64,000 nt of DNA from Candidula unifasciata (GCA_905116865.2 CAJHNH020002446.1:195001-259000); one strand, 5' to 3'. Numbered from the stretch's first letter, positions 12,425 to 24,000 are shown. The notes: generated from the letters alone by a model not told the origin. Program-made: numbers and translations.

Positions 12425-13336
12425 GTAAATATTCACCATCACAGCAATCCTTGTTGACCAAAGTGAAAAAGTTATTAACTGTAAACTATCAACTGCTTTT
12501 CTTGGAGCTTTTAACATGGAGGTTACAGTTTTATAAGAAATCAGAAGAATTATGTGTCATGTATTGACCATATATGGTGCCATTTGTGTAGAATGGAAAT
12601 ACCCCAAAATGCAACTAACATTTTATATCAGCGCTCTTCAACTATGTTAAATCAGAAACCAAAATTGTGAAAACTGGGATTAGGGTTCATATCATTAGCA
12701 TTTTGCAGTGAACTTTTTTGAAACAAGCATACTACATTACACCCCTCCGGACCTGCTCCACGCTGATGTAGTCAGTAGATGCACCCCAGTTATAACTTTT
12801 GTGGGGGTTGAACAGGGTATCAGAGATTTGACTTGCCATCCAAAATGAGATTTTTATAATTTCAGATTGGTCAAACCTTCAGGTAGTATCTTAGAGGGGA
12901 TAAGATGAACAAATTGAAAAAGTGCACACGGATCACTTGAAGATGGGCTAATAAGACAATATTTTTACACAAGTGCCATCCCAGGCTTTTGGTTGTAGCC
13001 TTTCATGGAAAGATTTCAACCTGTTGTTCTTTTCATCCATCTGTTAATTTAATTTTCTCTTCTGTTATTTATTTCTGAGAATTTGTTGGACTATTACACT
13101 GTATAAATCATGTTTTGTTTCATAAAATTGTGTGGCACAGATTTTATTTGAAAAAACCTCACAGTGAGTTTGTAGGCTATGCTCTAAGGGCATTGTTGTT
13201 TCATTCTAGGTAGTGATCTTTGTAAAATTGAAGTTTGTGATTTTGTGTGTGTGTGTGTGTCAATTTGTTCAATATAATTGCAGTTGCCATGTATTTTGTT
13301 GACAGGTGTTTACAATTATATCATTTTAAATTACAG
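12425..13336. other. Unassigned AT-rich stretch before the CCCH exon
   Basis: No exon or element is recognised except a short (GT)n run at 13243-13259. It is probably intron of the Tudor gene. Confidence 0.4.
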
Positions 13337-13450
13337 CAGCTGGAACTGTTCCTAAAGGAGGACAGAAGGTGTGTGTGTACTTCAACAGACCTAAGGGGTG
13401 TCTTAGAGGTGAACACTGTCCCAACCGTCATATCAAAGTGGATTTGTCTG
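13337..13450 (+). CDS. CCCH zinc-finger exon of Tudor-domain gene
   Basis: This is the first exon I can recognise of a multi-exon gene. Read in the frame beginning two bases into the exon, it gives GQKVCVYFNRPKGCLRGEHC followed by PNRH. That is a C-x8-C-x5-C-x3-H zinc finger, a fold that in other proteins usually binds single-stranded RNA. The acceptor is aaattacag and the donor is ctg followed by gtaagg. The exon leaves one base (phase 1), which completes an Asp codon with the exon at 17793. An alternative acceptor three bases downstream (cagcag) is possible. The next exon encodes a Tudor lead-in, so the finger lies N-terminal to the Tudor domain. The true start codon and any earlier domains are not identified. 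Confidence 0.78.
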
Positions 13451-13499
13451 GTAAGGGAAGTTACAGCTGGTTTATGCTCTTGTTATGCTTAAGTTAATA

Positions 13500-13965
13500 G
13501 TTGCCACAAGTGAAATTAACTACAATTATGACAAACGGAATTAACTACCATTGCCATAAGTGGAATTAACTACAGTTGTCAAATGTGGAGTTAACTACAG
13601 TTGTCACAAGTGGGTTAACTACAGTTGTCACAAGTGCAATTAGCTGCAGCCGTCACAAACAGAATTACTTGCAGCTGTCACAAGTAGAATTATCTGCAGT
13701 TGTCCCAAGCGGAATTAACTACAGCTGTCGCAAGTGGAAATAACCACAGTCGTCACAGGTGGAATTAACTACTGTTGTCACAAGTGGAATTAACTTGAGT
13801 TGTGACAAGTTGGTAAACTAAAGTCATAACAAGTGGAATTAACTACAGTTGTCACAAATGGAATTAATTACAGTTGTCACAAGTGGAATTAACTACAGTT
13901 GTGACATTTGGAATTAACCACAGTTGCTGTTTGTAATGTTAAACACAGTTGTCACAAATGTAACT
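13500..13965. repeat. 25-bp minisatellite, about 18 copies
   Basis: The unit is close to gttgtcacaagtggaattaa followed by ctaca, with several point variants. It lies in the intron just after the CCCH exon and immediately before a LINE RNase H relic. Confidence 0.9.
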
Positions 13966-14029
13966 GATCAGCTAGTGCTGCAAATTCAGAAGTCCAGCAA
14001 ATGATTTATGACAATTCCTGCCCAGGTTC

Positions 14030-14830
14030 TGTGATTGTCTATACAGATGGCTCTGTGTTGAGGGGCAGACAAAGTGCATGAGGATTTATAGCAAAGGCGA
14101 ATGGACGTTGCTTAGTGCAGCAAAGCCTGGCATATGATATTACAATGTCTAGTTTGAGAATGGAGGTGGAAGCAGCCACTGCTGCCTTCCGCTGGCTTGA
14201 GAATCAGCTGTACACACATGCCATGATTGTATCTGACTCGCAGAGCATGTTAAGAAAGGTGGAGACAGGTATGCTCCGTGCAGAGTGGCAAGCAGTCCTT
14301 TGGATTTTTTCTCCAGGTATGCCGGTGTGTTGGGAAATGAGCAGGCAGATGGACTGGCCAATTGTGCACCACTTGGTGGTGAACTGATGTATGACAAGCT
14401 AAATGTTGTTAGGGCTCTTTGGGAGTGATTGAACAGTGAGGAGGCACAGAGAGATCATTACGGTCTAGGGAGAATGGCACTGCAAGGAGTTACAAGCAGA
14501 TCTGGCCAGCGCTCAACCCTCAGGGGAAAGGTGAGATGGATATACAATCAGACATTTACTGGTGCCATCGGAATTGGAACTCTTTGCTTGGGGAAGATGG
14601 GGGCGGAGCGCTTATTGGGGTGTCCCAAGTGCTGTGAACAAGCCCAAAATTTCCTTCAAGCCTCAGACATTTGGTTATCAAGAATAATGCCTAACATTCT
14701 TTGGACAGCCACAACGAGTAAACAAGATTTTTTCGAAAAAAAGCTGAAACATAAAGATAGCAAACAAGAGAAAGATTCAGTGATAAATCTTTGGCCATCT
14801 TATAGAGAAGAAGAGAAAAAATGGAGCATA
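14030..14830 (+). mobile_element. Decayed LINE: RNase H domain and C-terminal region
   Basis: The frame opens with IYTDGSVLRGRQ at 14040, continues through LRMEVEAATAAFRWLE and VSDSQSML, and (after a frameshift) has a GVLGNEQADGLAN block at 14310-14370. These are the conserved steps of a LINE-type RNase H domain, including the catalytic DGS, E and DSQ positions. It lies in the Tudor gene intron. Confidence 0.72.
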
Positions 14831-14849
14831 TAATCAGGTATCTGTAGTT

Positions 14850-15150
14850 CCGACATCACAGCAAACAGGTTACCCCATAAATGCTACATTCCTGTGCCAA
14901 CGAAAACTAGACAGAATGTCTATCACTGTTCCTTGTGAACTAAATAATACAAACTGTAGTCTCAGTAAAGTCAATAGCATTCACACGCGTCTGTAGTTGA
15001 AAAGCACTCCAAATGAAATCAGCAGCTCACAGTATGATACCATGCACTCATCTCAGTAGTTGGGTGAAAGAATATATACTTTCAGTCTAAATATGGGGGA
15101 AAATACAGTGGCTGACCACAATCAGAAACACTTGCCACAACTAAAAATTC
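14850..15150 (+). repeat. Partial copy of dispersed repeat R2
   Basis: The phrases caggttaccccataaatgct and cagctcacagt match, in the same order, the longer copies at 17085 and 31660 and a short copy at 27660-27780. Confidence 0.5.
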
Positions 15151-15181
15151 CCTAGCTTTTCCACACACCTTATTTTTATAG

Positions 15182-16577
15182 TAGGGCTGTACCGAATAGC
15201 GATTTTCACTGTTCAGCCGAATACAAATAGCTGAACCAACTATTCAGCCGAATACGAATAGTGAATCATCATTATCATCAGGTGCTTTACCCACTGGTAT
15301 GGGCGATTATGCCTCGCCACAATCTGCAATCTCCTGCAGCATGTATCAGTTCGTGTGCTGACACACCTCCATGCCATGCAACAAGACTGTCAAGAATCTT
15401 CTCTCGTTGTCTTCCTCTATCCCTCCTTCCATAGATCTTTCCAGTGGTTACAACGGGTTCTATTTTTCCTCATCCTATAACATGATCGAAAAATGATGAC
15501 TGTCTCCTTCTGATGTCTGTGATAAGTTGTCTTCGGGCTCCCGCCTCTTTCAAAACCTCCTGGTTGCTTTTTTTTTTAATGGGGGGGGGGGGGGGGGGGG
15601 GGGGCTGTTCAAGGTATTTTAAGCATTGCTCTGTAAAACCACATCTCTGAAGCCTCAAGAAATTGTTTGGCCTGCCTACCGATTGTCCAGGACTTCCAGC
15701 CATATGTTAAATCTGGATGTATGTTGCAAGCAAGAATTCTTTTTCTAACCTTCAATGACAAGTATATATTGCATAAGATGTTCTCAATTTTATAAAATGC
15801 AGTTTTTGTCTGTCTTATTCTGTTTCTTATTTCAGTAATGCATCGTCCATCTGATGTTATCCATGTGCCCAGATACTTAAATTTCTGTACTTGTCCTAAA
15901 ATAAAACCATTGACTTTTATTACACATTTAGGAATAATTATTTTCTTTCATACCGCCATTACTTCTGTCTTCCCACTATTCAAACTGAGGCCCATTCTTT
16001 CACTTTCTAATAGTGTATAAAATAGATCTAAAAAAGAAACAAAAAAACATCCATAATGTCAAATGAATGCTGAAATTTTGCTTCAAAAAAATGTAGTACA
16101 GAATAGTAAACATTTAAAAACATTTCATGTTTTGCATCCTTTACTTAGTCTGTCTGTGGTAACTAATATTAGGAATGAAAGTATTCTTAGTTTTATAACA
16201 AGTAACTAAACTTGTAAATTGTCACTGACAGCTTAGTTAATCCATGAAAGCGGCTCCATGATTAATCCATGATTAGCTTTCCAAAAAAAAATCGTTACAT
16301 GTTGTCAACATTAAGACAGCTTCTTGTCTCACTGAAGCTGTACTAAACAGACGTTCACTTGTTACCCCTGTAGGTGGTGAACAAAGATAAACGCTTGACA
16401 GTATGAACCAACGTGGAAAATTTGGATATGTTTATTTGCCACCAGTCCAGAAACGGGTGTAATGTAACCACTATTTGTATTCGGCGTGACCGCAACTATT
16501 CGGCCGAATACCGAATAGTTATTAGGTCCACTATTCGGCCCCGAAGCGAATACGAAGCGATATTCGGTACAGCCCTA
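15182..16577. mobile_element. Non-autonomous hAT-like DNA transposon, copy 1
   Basis: The ends are perfect 17-base inverted repeats (TAGGGCTGTACCGAATA), followed by subterminal ATTCGGCCGAATA palindromes. The flanks ttttatag (15174-15181) and atttatag (16578-16585) form an 8-base target duplication with one mismatch, typical of the hAT superfamily. No transposase is present. A LINE fragment is inserted inside. The second copy at 59662 has the same ends and core. Confidence 0.85.
15285..16010 (-). mobile_element. LINE 3' fragment nested in hAT copy 1
   Basis: The complement encodes a GARRQLITDIRRRQSSFFDH block and, further in, a reverse-transcriptase C-terminal part like that at 840-1210. It splits the hAT element after its 5' subterminal repeats. 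A 22-base G run lies at about 15582-15604. Confidence 0.65.
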
Positions 16578-16585
16578 ATTTATAG

Positions 16586-17084
16586 TTGTGTAGAAGGAAT
16601 GTCAGAGTTGAACATTTTGGCCTTCTGCTTGAAGAAAATGAATCACACCAGGAATTTCACAGCTGGCGGGACCAGCAATCGCAGTGTCCATGTTTATTTG
16701 TTCGTGGTTCATGTACCACTAAACAAATGCGACTGTAGATTGGTGTGTGATGAGCTAAAACGCTTCTGAATAAATGGTACTGAAAGATGCAAGCGGTGAA
16801 TAGTGTCACTAAGGAAAACGGTTTATTTTTAACAGAATAAGATTACCCACGTCAGGCAGCAAGACACTTGATGATGGTGATGAGCCTATGTTACAACTTT
16901 GCAAATAAGTTCTAAATTAGGCTAGTTGTGGGGATATATATAAATATATATATATATATATTGGATGTGATCATGAGAATGAATAGGGCATTACACAACT
17001 GATTTTCAGTTAGTGTACGTTTTAATTAGTTTCTTATTTATAAGTGTGTGCAGGAAAGCCTAGTCAAATTTTCAAGTTCACTGT
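16586..17084. other. Tudor intron, unassigned
   Basis: Nothing is recognised except a short (TA)n patch near 16935-16962. Confidence 0.45.
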
Positions 17085-17600
17085 ATTCGGGTCACCTCAT
17101 ACTTGCCCTATTCAGGTGCCAGTGAAAATAAAATTAAGTGTCCCTCACTGTCCCATTTGTAGAACTGGTGAACAGACTATCAGTCCCAGCATAGTCCAGA
17201 AATATGCGCACACAGTAAATGCATAAGGCATCTGCTAGAGGCAACAGTCATCACCAGAAATGCTGTTTGTCCTTGATGAAAGTAGTCAGTCACAGTAAGT
17301 TGACTATACACACATACAGTTATTACATAAGGTATTTTACCAGCCCATATGTAAACTGGCTACCATCCATATTGAATACCAAAGCTCAACAGCTGCACAA
17401 ATGAAGGGTATTCCACATGAAAAACACAGCTCACAGTGCTGTACCAAGCACTTAAGCCAGTAGCTTAGGCAGTAAAATCGTAGACTTCGTCCATATATAG
17501 AAACTGCATTAGCAAAGTGCTGTCAGAAGCAGAAATAAATTTGAAGCTAAGCATTCTGCTTTGCCTAGTCCTCCATCTTGGACCTCAAGCCTAATAAACA
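17085..17600 (+). repeat. Dispersed repeat R2, long copy
   Basis: It is shared almost end to end with 31660-32100, for example the phrases cacaataagttgactataca (one-base variant here) and aaactgcattagcaaag. There is no coding capacity and no clear terminal repeats. Class unknown. Confidence 0.7.
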
Positions 17601-17792
17601 TGTTCTTCAGTAGAATACATAGAAGAAATCCACTACTAGAATGTTGGGCATAACTGATATTGTCAGCAGTGTTCTCTTGTGGATTGTGAGCCAGTCACAA
17701 AGCTCTGGTCATAATACACTGATCAAACTGCCTGTTTTTTATGAGAAACAAAAAGATAACCTAACTAAATCTCTTTGTTACTCCCACACCAG

Positions 17793-18021
17793 ATGTCCCA
17801 TATGAAAGAGTTCCTGTAAAAATCTTTGATGAAGATCAGTCCGACCTGTTGCCACAGCCTGGGTCATTGGTGACAGTTACGGTCAGTGTAGTCTTCACGC
17901 CGAGTCTTTTCTACATCACTCTACCTTGGGGACAGTTGACTGAGCAGCAGCTAAGTGATCCTCACGTACGCAGTCAGCACTGTCAGCAAGAGACATTAGA
18001 AAGCATGATGGCTAACATGCA
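17793..18021 (+). CDS. Tudor-domain gene exon (Tudor N-flank)
   Basis: The acceptor is ctcccacaccag and the donor gtaagt. The exon enters in phase 1 and completes Asp with the CCCH exon. It encodes about 76 residues: a linker with an acidic patch (IFDEDQSD), then the first strands of an extended Tudor (staphylococcal-nuclease-like) module. The module is seen as VTVTVSVVFTPSLFYITLPW followed by a Gln/Met-rich helix (LESMMANMQ). The pattern of a beta strand, F-Y-I-T-L and a helix is the usual lead-in of germline Tudor proteins. It leaves two bases that pair with the exon at 19387. Confidence 0.82.
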
Positions 18022-18156
18022 GTAAGTTGTTTTTTAAATTCTATTTTATTGTTCATTGTGGCTTTGCGTTAAGTGTCTTTTGTTATAGTTTCATTACATT
18101 TTCTGAGAAAATAACTGGAAAATTTAGCGAGGGTGTGATAGCTTTGGTTGTGAGAG

Positions 18157-18560
18157 TTGGAAAGCAACAGTAGCTCTTGATAACAAAAATTAGATAAAAA
18201 AATGGATACAAGAGTTGGAAAGCGACAGTAGCTCTTGATAAAAGAAATTAGATAAAAAATAATGGATACAAGAGCTGGAAAGCAACTGTAGCTTTTGATT
18301 AAAAAAAAAATAGATAAAAAGTAATGTATACAAGAGTTGGAAAGCAACCGTAGCTCTTGATAACAAACATTAGATTAAAAAAAATGGATACAAGAGTTGG
18401 AAAGCAACAGTAGCTCTTGATAACAAACATTAGATTAAAAAAAATGGATACAAGAGTTGGAAAGCGACAGTAGCTCTTGATAAAAAAAATTAGATAAAAA
18501 ATAATGGATACAAGAGTTGGAAAGCAACCGTAGTTCTTGATAAAAAAAAATTAGATAATT
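18157..18560. repeat. 60-bp minisatellite, about 7 copies
   Basis: The unit starts gttggaaagcaacagtagct, has an A-rich middle and ends ggatacaaga. It lies 135 bases after a Tudor exon, inside the intron. Confidence 0.92.
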
Positions 18561-18564
18561 TTGA

Positions 18565-18930
18565 GAACAAATGTCTTAGAAGAATATTGAATCTCCACTG
18601 GACAGATCAGATCCAATATGCAAATAAGACGAGAGACCCATCAAGAAAATTTATCAAATTTTATAAGAAAGTGCCGCTGGCATTACATCGACCATGCACT
18701 TAGAATGAATAAGACATGATCCCCCATCAAGCCCTCATATGGACACCGAAAGAAAAAAGAAAATGTGGAAGACCAAGAGAGACTATGTGTAGAACCATCT
18801 TTCAGGGAAGGCTCAACTATGGGCCTAATGAATATCCAAGACCTAAATCAGGTGTCAACGGACCACCAGACATGGAGAGCTATGACCTCTGCACTATGCT
18901 CTGCCTTAGGCTCAGGAGGAAAGACTAACT
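18565..18930 (+). mobile_element. LINE 3' fragment
   Basis: Broken frames give CLRRILNLHWTDQI and a later KEKRKCGRPRETMCRTIF block. Both are conserved C-terminal motifs of RTE-like and related non-LTR polymerases. Confidence 0.65.
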
Positions 18931-19386
18931 AACTAATAGCTTTGGTAATAGTTTGGAGAGTTAGTGTAGTACCAGAAAAAATAGTTTCTCTTCTTTTTCT
19001 TCTTCAGTTCCTCTTTTACCACTTTTGGTGTCGAGGGAAACTTATCAGTGCATAATATAAGTAATTTTTTGTTTGTTTTTGTTTGGGTAACAGTCAGTTA
19101 CAGAAGCTCTGAAGAGACTGGGTATGAAAAGAAGGTTGTTGAGGAAAGAAACAACAACTGATGAGTACAACAATTCAGCCACATTAAAAGACTTAACATT
19201 TGTATCACAATCATACTGGGGAGAAATGTTGAAGGCAAAATGTAGACATGCCTATCTCATACATCCATTTTCATGCAATCATTACATTTATTAATACGAA
19301 GAAAGTGGGAATTTAGATTCTGTCAGTCAGTAGCACAGATAAAGCATATGTACACCTGAGGAATGTTTTCATACACATCATTTCAG

Positions 19387-19525
19387 GGAGTTTTACAGTA
19401 AGTATCCTGGCTATGATGGAGATCTGACATTGCTAGCACCTGGGGAGGCCATGGCAGCAAAAGTTCGAGGTCAGTGGGTCAGAGCAAAAGTCATTTGTAC
19501 AGATGTGGAAGATAACTTAGTCCAG
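19387..19525 (+). CDS. Tudor-domain gene exon (Tudor core, first half)
   Basis: The acceptor is catttcag and the donor gtaatt. The exon takes one base to finish a Gln codon, encodes EFYSKYPGYDGDLTLLAPGE and continues with AMAAKVRGQWVRAKVICTDV, ending in phase 0. The PGE-x-AAK-x6-WxRAxV pattern is the first two strands of a Tudor barrel. The aromatic that usually follows Trp (WYRA or WFRA in many methyl-arginine readers) is Val here, so one wall of the aromatic cage appears to be missing. The next exon supplies the rest of the barrel. Confidence 0.88.
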
Positions 19526-19709
19526 GTAATTTTCTACATTGCAGACTATATAGATAGAAAAGCAAGTAAACACAAACCAGACTTTGTCTAGAAAGGTCGG
19601 AGGGGGGGGGGGGGGGGGGGGGGTAGAAAGAAGGTGTACACAAATATGATCAGTGGTCATGATACAGTCTTTATGGTAATTGTTTCTTGACTCATAAAAA
19701 TAAAAGATA

Positions 19710-20257
19710 AATCTATCACCATGATGTGTTGGCTCCATCAGCAGGAACAAACAACTACCAGACTTGATCATATCAGATCCAGATTACTGTTAGATCTACA
19801 ACCATGATGTGTTGGCTCCATCAGCAGGAACAAACAACTACCAGACTTGATCATATCAGATCCAGATTACTGTTAGATCTACAACCATGATGTGTTGGCT
19901 CCATCAGCAGGAACAAACAACTACCAGACTTGATAATATCAGATCCAGATTACTGTTAGATCTACAACCATGATGTGTTGGCTCCATCAGCAGGAACAAA
20001 CAACTATCAGACTTGATAATATCAGATCCAGATTACCGTTAGATCTACAACCATGATGTGTTGGCTCCATCAGCAAGAACAAACAACTATCAGACTTGAT
20101 AATATCAGATCCAGATTACCGTTAGATCTACAACCATGATGTGTTGGCTCCATCAGCAAGAACAAACAACTATCAGACTTGATAATATCAGATCCAGATT
20201 ACCGTTAGATCTACAACCATGATGTGTTGGCTCCATCAGCAGGAACAAACAACCAGA
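19710..20257. repeat. 83-bp minisatellite, about 6.5 copies
   Basis: The unit begins gatctacaaccatgatgtgt and copies are nearly identical, with unit starts at 19793, 19876, 19959, 20042, 20125 and 20208. The low divergence suggests recent expansion. A 20-odd base G run precedes it (about 19600-19623). Confidence 0.95.
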
Positions 20258-20274
20258 TTATGACATTAGAATGT

Positions 20275-20545
20275 AGACTCCACGTGTGGGTTCCAGGGCT
20301 CCATTGTAGGAAGAACAAGAATAGACCCACTGCCTCCCCAAAAGCATGTCGTAAGAGTCGACTAATTGGGTGCTTCCTTCAAAGCCAAAGTACATCTGTC
20401 TGAGAGGCAAGGAACCAACAGCCTGCATACAATTGAATCAGACCTGTAAAATGGAAGCTCACGCAACACTTAGCAGGTCTACATTCCGGAAGTGGATGAA
20501 CAACCAGAACTTTCTGCCGGAGTTTACAGCTGAGGAAGAAGAAAA
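20275..20545 (+). repeat. SINE-like repeat, family S3
   Basis: It has the same gcatgtcgtaagagtcgact signature and GAAGAAGA tail as the copy at 6695. The open frame running through it to 20789 begins in the repeat and has no known domain. Confidence 0.65.
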
Positions 20546-20549
20546 CTAT

Positions 20550-21620
20550 AGACATAATAATCTGTCCTTATTTAAACATTTGCTGCAACCAGTAGTAAAA
20601 ATGCAGTTGGAATGTCCAGACTGCAGGCAACGTCAGCTTAGTCACTGTTTTGTCAGAAAAGTGACCAGGAGCAACAGCTTAAAGAAAGGACATCGGCATC
20701 TCATAAGGAATTTTGTTTGCCTAGTTTTCAGAATAATAGTATGGGGTTGTTTTGTTGGTACTTTTGTGTACAGTTTGCTGAGAAATTAGTGCTGATACCT
20801 ACTCAGAATAATGACTTCTGACCTCAAGTAAAGTTCTTCTTCTGGTGCCTGGTCTAGACCAGAGATTGGCTTACACAGTTCTGAGCTTTCCCGATATGAT
20901 ATTTTGATGAAGTTGAAATTGCTAATATTACAGTTTGATGCCAAGCTGCTAAAGTTGTCCATTGAGTTCTGTCTTTCTTCTAACGGTTCCCTAGCCTCTT
21001 TTCCTACATGAGATTTCTGTCATCTTTTGATTTGTTATGTCCTAAAATATCAAATGTTTGCTTGTTTCAGGATTTTAATGAGTGATACATACTTGCAGAT
21101 TTTTATCTTCTGCCTTACGTTCAACCTTCTTTTCAACCAAATCTCCACTATCTCCAGCTTCTTAGTCATCTAGTCTAATTCCCTACTGCCTAGCTTTCAC
21201 ATTAAAAGAGAACAGGCCATACACAACTTTCATTCAGTAAGCTGTGTTTTGTATGAGGGTGCATTATGTGATATATTTCTGTTGTTCATTGCATTCGTTT
21301 TTTTTAGTAAAAGAGCCTTTTGATATGGTGATCTGTGCTTATTTTAGTAAAAGCTTTTTTGATGTGTTGATTCTTTTCTTTATATAAGTGTCGTGTCATT
21401 CCTCATTAGGCATTAGAAATTGGCATTGTGATTAAACAAACACAATGACCAATTAAATAATCCCAAAATGCTTTTCAAGCCAGATATATGTAATATTAAT
21501 TTCAACTTGGACTTTATTTTGGTGCAGTGAATCTCAATAAGGAATTGTTGACAGAATATGCTTGAATATTATTGTGTTCTTATTTCTGATTTGTGATCAT
21601 AATACAGTGCAGACTGCTTA
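20550..21620. other. Tudor intron, unassigned
   Basis: No exon or recognisable element was found. Confidence 0.45.
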
Positions 21621-21621
21621 A

Positions 21622-21759
21622 CTCTTTGAGTCCCAAGGAACGCATCGTACGTTCATAGGTTTCTTCCTAGAAGCCCAGTGAACGCAAGATGCGCCAATTT
21701 TATGTCTCTCTTGACTACCCCTTGGGCATCTGATGCTAAACCCCCTGGGGTTCAAAGAG
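21622..21759 (+). mobile_element. 138-bp palindromic MITE, copy 1
   Basis: The ends are inverted (ctctttgagtccca and ttcaaagag), with internal mirrored blocks. A closely similar copy lies in reverse orientation at 55153-55290. Confidence 0.72.
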
Positions 21760-22032
21760 ATTCAGATGTGGTAATTTCTGTTGTGTAGAACAATTTATTT
21801 ATTCCCTGCTGTTTTGTTATTGTTTCTTGAATTCTTGTCTCTGATAAGAGGAATTTCTGTTAACAAGAACCATTTCTTGGGTCCCTTGTAAGTTTTCCTT
21901 ATCAAGTCTGCACAATAATGCTTTGTGTGCGTACTTGCATATGTGTATACAACAAATGTGTCATTGACATTACCTTAGACATAGTTTTTTCATGAACCGT
22001 GAAATCTAACCGTGTCCCTGGTATTTCTGCAG

Positions 22033-22190
22033 GTTGTGTTGGTGGACTATGGCCATGTGGATTGGGTTAACCAGAGAGACTTACATGAACTTGGACTACA
22101 GTTTCTGCACTTGACACCCCAAGCTGTAGAATGTTCTCTGGTGGATGTGGAGCCACCAGATGAGAGTGGCAGTTGGAATGAGGAAACATG
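22033..22190 (+). CDS. Tudor-domain gene exon (Tudor core, second half)
   Basis: The acceptor is tttctgcag and the donor gtactg. The exon is in phase with the preceding Tudor exon and encodes VVLVDYGHVDWVNQRDLHEL, then a helix and the return of the nuclease-like subdomain (LTPQAVECSLVDVEPPDE). DYG is the Tudor hallmark and AVECSLVDVEP matches the AxxCxLxxVxP pattern of extended Tudor domains. The residue after DYG is His. In dimethyl-arginine readers it is normally Asn, so ligand recognition may differ. It leaves two bases, which the exon at 24901 completes to Cys. Confidence 0.92.
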
Positions 22191-22289
22191 GTACTGAGAA
22201 TATTTATTTTAAGTACTTTAAAGTTGAACCAATTTACAATTGAGCATACATTTGAATTTTATGTCATTTATATATTACGACATGTCATG

Positions 22290-22895
22290 TATGTTCCTTG
22301 TTTGTCTTAGGATCTCCTGTCCCTATAAGTATTGTGCCTTGTTTGTTTTAGGATTTCCTGTCCCTATAAGTATTGTGCCTTGTTTGTTTTAGGATTTCCT
22401 GTCCCTTTAAGTATTGTGCCTTGTTTGTTTCAGGATTTCCTGTTCCTATAAGTATTGTGCCTTGTTTGTTTCAGGATTTCCAGTCCCTATAAGTATTGTG
22501 TCTTGTTCATTTTAGGAATTTCCTGTCCCTATAAATATTGTGCCTTGTTTGTTTCAGGATTTCCAGTCCCTATAAGTATTGTGCCTTGTTTGTTTCAGGA
22601 TTTCCAGTCCCTATAAGTATTGTGCCTTGTTTGTTTCAGGATTTCCAGTCCCTATAAGTATTGTGTCTTGTTTGTTTCAGGATTTCCAGTCCCTATAAGT
22701 ATTGTGCCTTGTTTGTTTTAGGATTTCCAGTCCCTATAAGTATTGTGTCTTGTTCATTTAAAAAATTTCCTGTCTCTATAAGTATTGTGCCTTGTTTGTT
22801 TCAGGATTTCCACCAGTCCCTATAAGTATTGTGCCTTGTTTGTTTCAGGATTTCCACCAGTCCCTATAAGTATTGTGCCTTGTTCATTTTAGGAA
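22290..22895. repeat. 41-bp minisatellite with acceptor-like units, about 14 copies
   Basis: The unit is gtgccttgtttgtttcagga followed by tttccagtccctataagtatt. Every unit holds a pyrimidine run ending in cag, a plausible 3' splice site, inside the intron that follows the exon at 22033. Confidence 0.93.
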
Positions 22896-22899
22896 TGAG

Positions 22900-23065
22900 C
22901 TGTTAGACCTACTGTCCCCCTAACAAGCATGTCGTTAAAAGTTGACTAATTAGGGGTGTTTCCTGCGAAGTCCGAGTGCATCTGCCTGAAAGACAAGGAA
23001 CCAGCACTCTGTATACAAATAAGGACTTTCCATTGGAGTTTACAGCCGGTGAACACAAAGAAATA
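22900..23065 (+). repeat. Truncated S3 SINE-like repeat
   Basis: It carries the aagcatgtcgt and ctgcctgaaagacaaggaac blocks, followed by the ttacagccggtgaacac end. Confidence 0.55.
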
Positions 23066-23159
23066 GATGATGAACAATGTCCTTTAAGTGTTATATCTTG
23101 TTCATTTTAGGAATGTCATGTATGTTTTATGTCTTGTTCATTTTATGAATGTCCTGTAC

Positions 23160-23600
23160 ATGTAATGTTATTTTGATTTTAACACATGCCAGTGACATTC
23201 GGAGAACCACAAAAGAAATGGTAATGGCAAACTACCCTCTGCAAAACTTGCCGAGAAACCAAAACAGCCATGAAAGAAGACATAATAGGCCGGTTCTAAA
23301 AATATCACGGGTAAAGAAAAGAACAAATGCATCCATACTCCTAGAACCGAATATTGAAGAAGACTGGATATTAAAGACGATAAAACACAGAAAATTTAAA
23401 TATTTTGGTCACTTAAAACATCACGAAAGTTTAGAGAGAACAATAATGGAAGAGAGGAAGAGGAAAGCCAAAGAGAAGATAGGTGCAGGATGTGGCGTAT
23501 CATCTCCAGATGGGTGTATCAGACGCAGGACATCTTGCTTGTAATCGAGAAGTTTTCTGGAGGACTGTTATGGGAGCAATCTTCTGCAAAGGACAGGCTA
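23160..23600 (+). mobile_element. LINE 3' fragment
   Basis: It encodes TIKHRKFKYFGHLKHHESLE and ends with an EDC-like block before an ACTGACTAAC tail. The KYFGH motif is typical of the C-terminus of RTE-like polymerases. Confidence 0.65.
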
Positions 23601-23639
23601 CTGACTGACTAACTAAAGAAATAGAGTAAAACTAAAATG

Positions 23640-24000
23640 CATGAAGAAAATATCCAACATAAAATGAGGTGAATTCAAATAGAAGTGAAGAAATAAAGAG
23701 AAATGCCTGGGCAACCACTGGTAACAACAGTTGTTGTAAGGCAAACAAGATGTTTCTATATTGGACACATCCTGAGAAGAAATGAGCAGAGAATCACCAG
23801 ACAGGCACTAAAATGAGAAATAAACGGATAGAGGAAGCCAGGATGCCCAAAAGAAGCCCCAAAACAAACATTAATGAGGGAGGCCAAAGGTGCTTGACTG
23901 GATTCCATTCTTGATATTTAATTCATTGCACAAGATAGAACTGAGTGAAGGAATAGACTGTGAGCCCTATGTGACAAATAATGGCACAACAGGACAATGA
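23640..24000 (+). mobile_element. Second LINE 3' fragment
   Basis: Broken frames give RCFYIGHILRRNEQRITRQA and a terminal block with a GATGATGAT tail. The tail resembles the one at 62880-63030. Confidence 0.55.

Noticed and set aside
20370..20789. 139-residue open frame with a hydrophobic C-terminus
   Set aside because: Its first half is the S3 repeat. The start codon and frame come from the repeat, and it lies in the Tudor intron without splice support.
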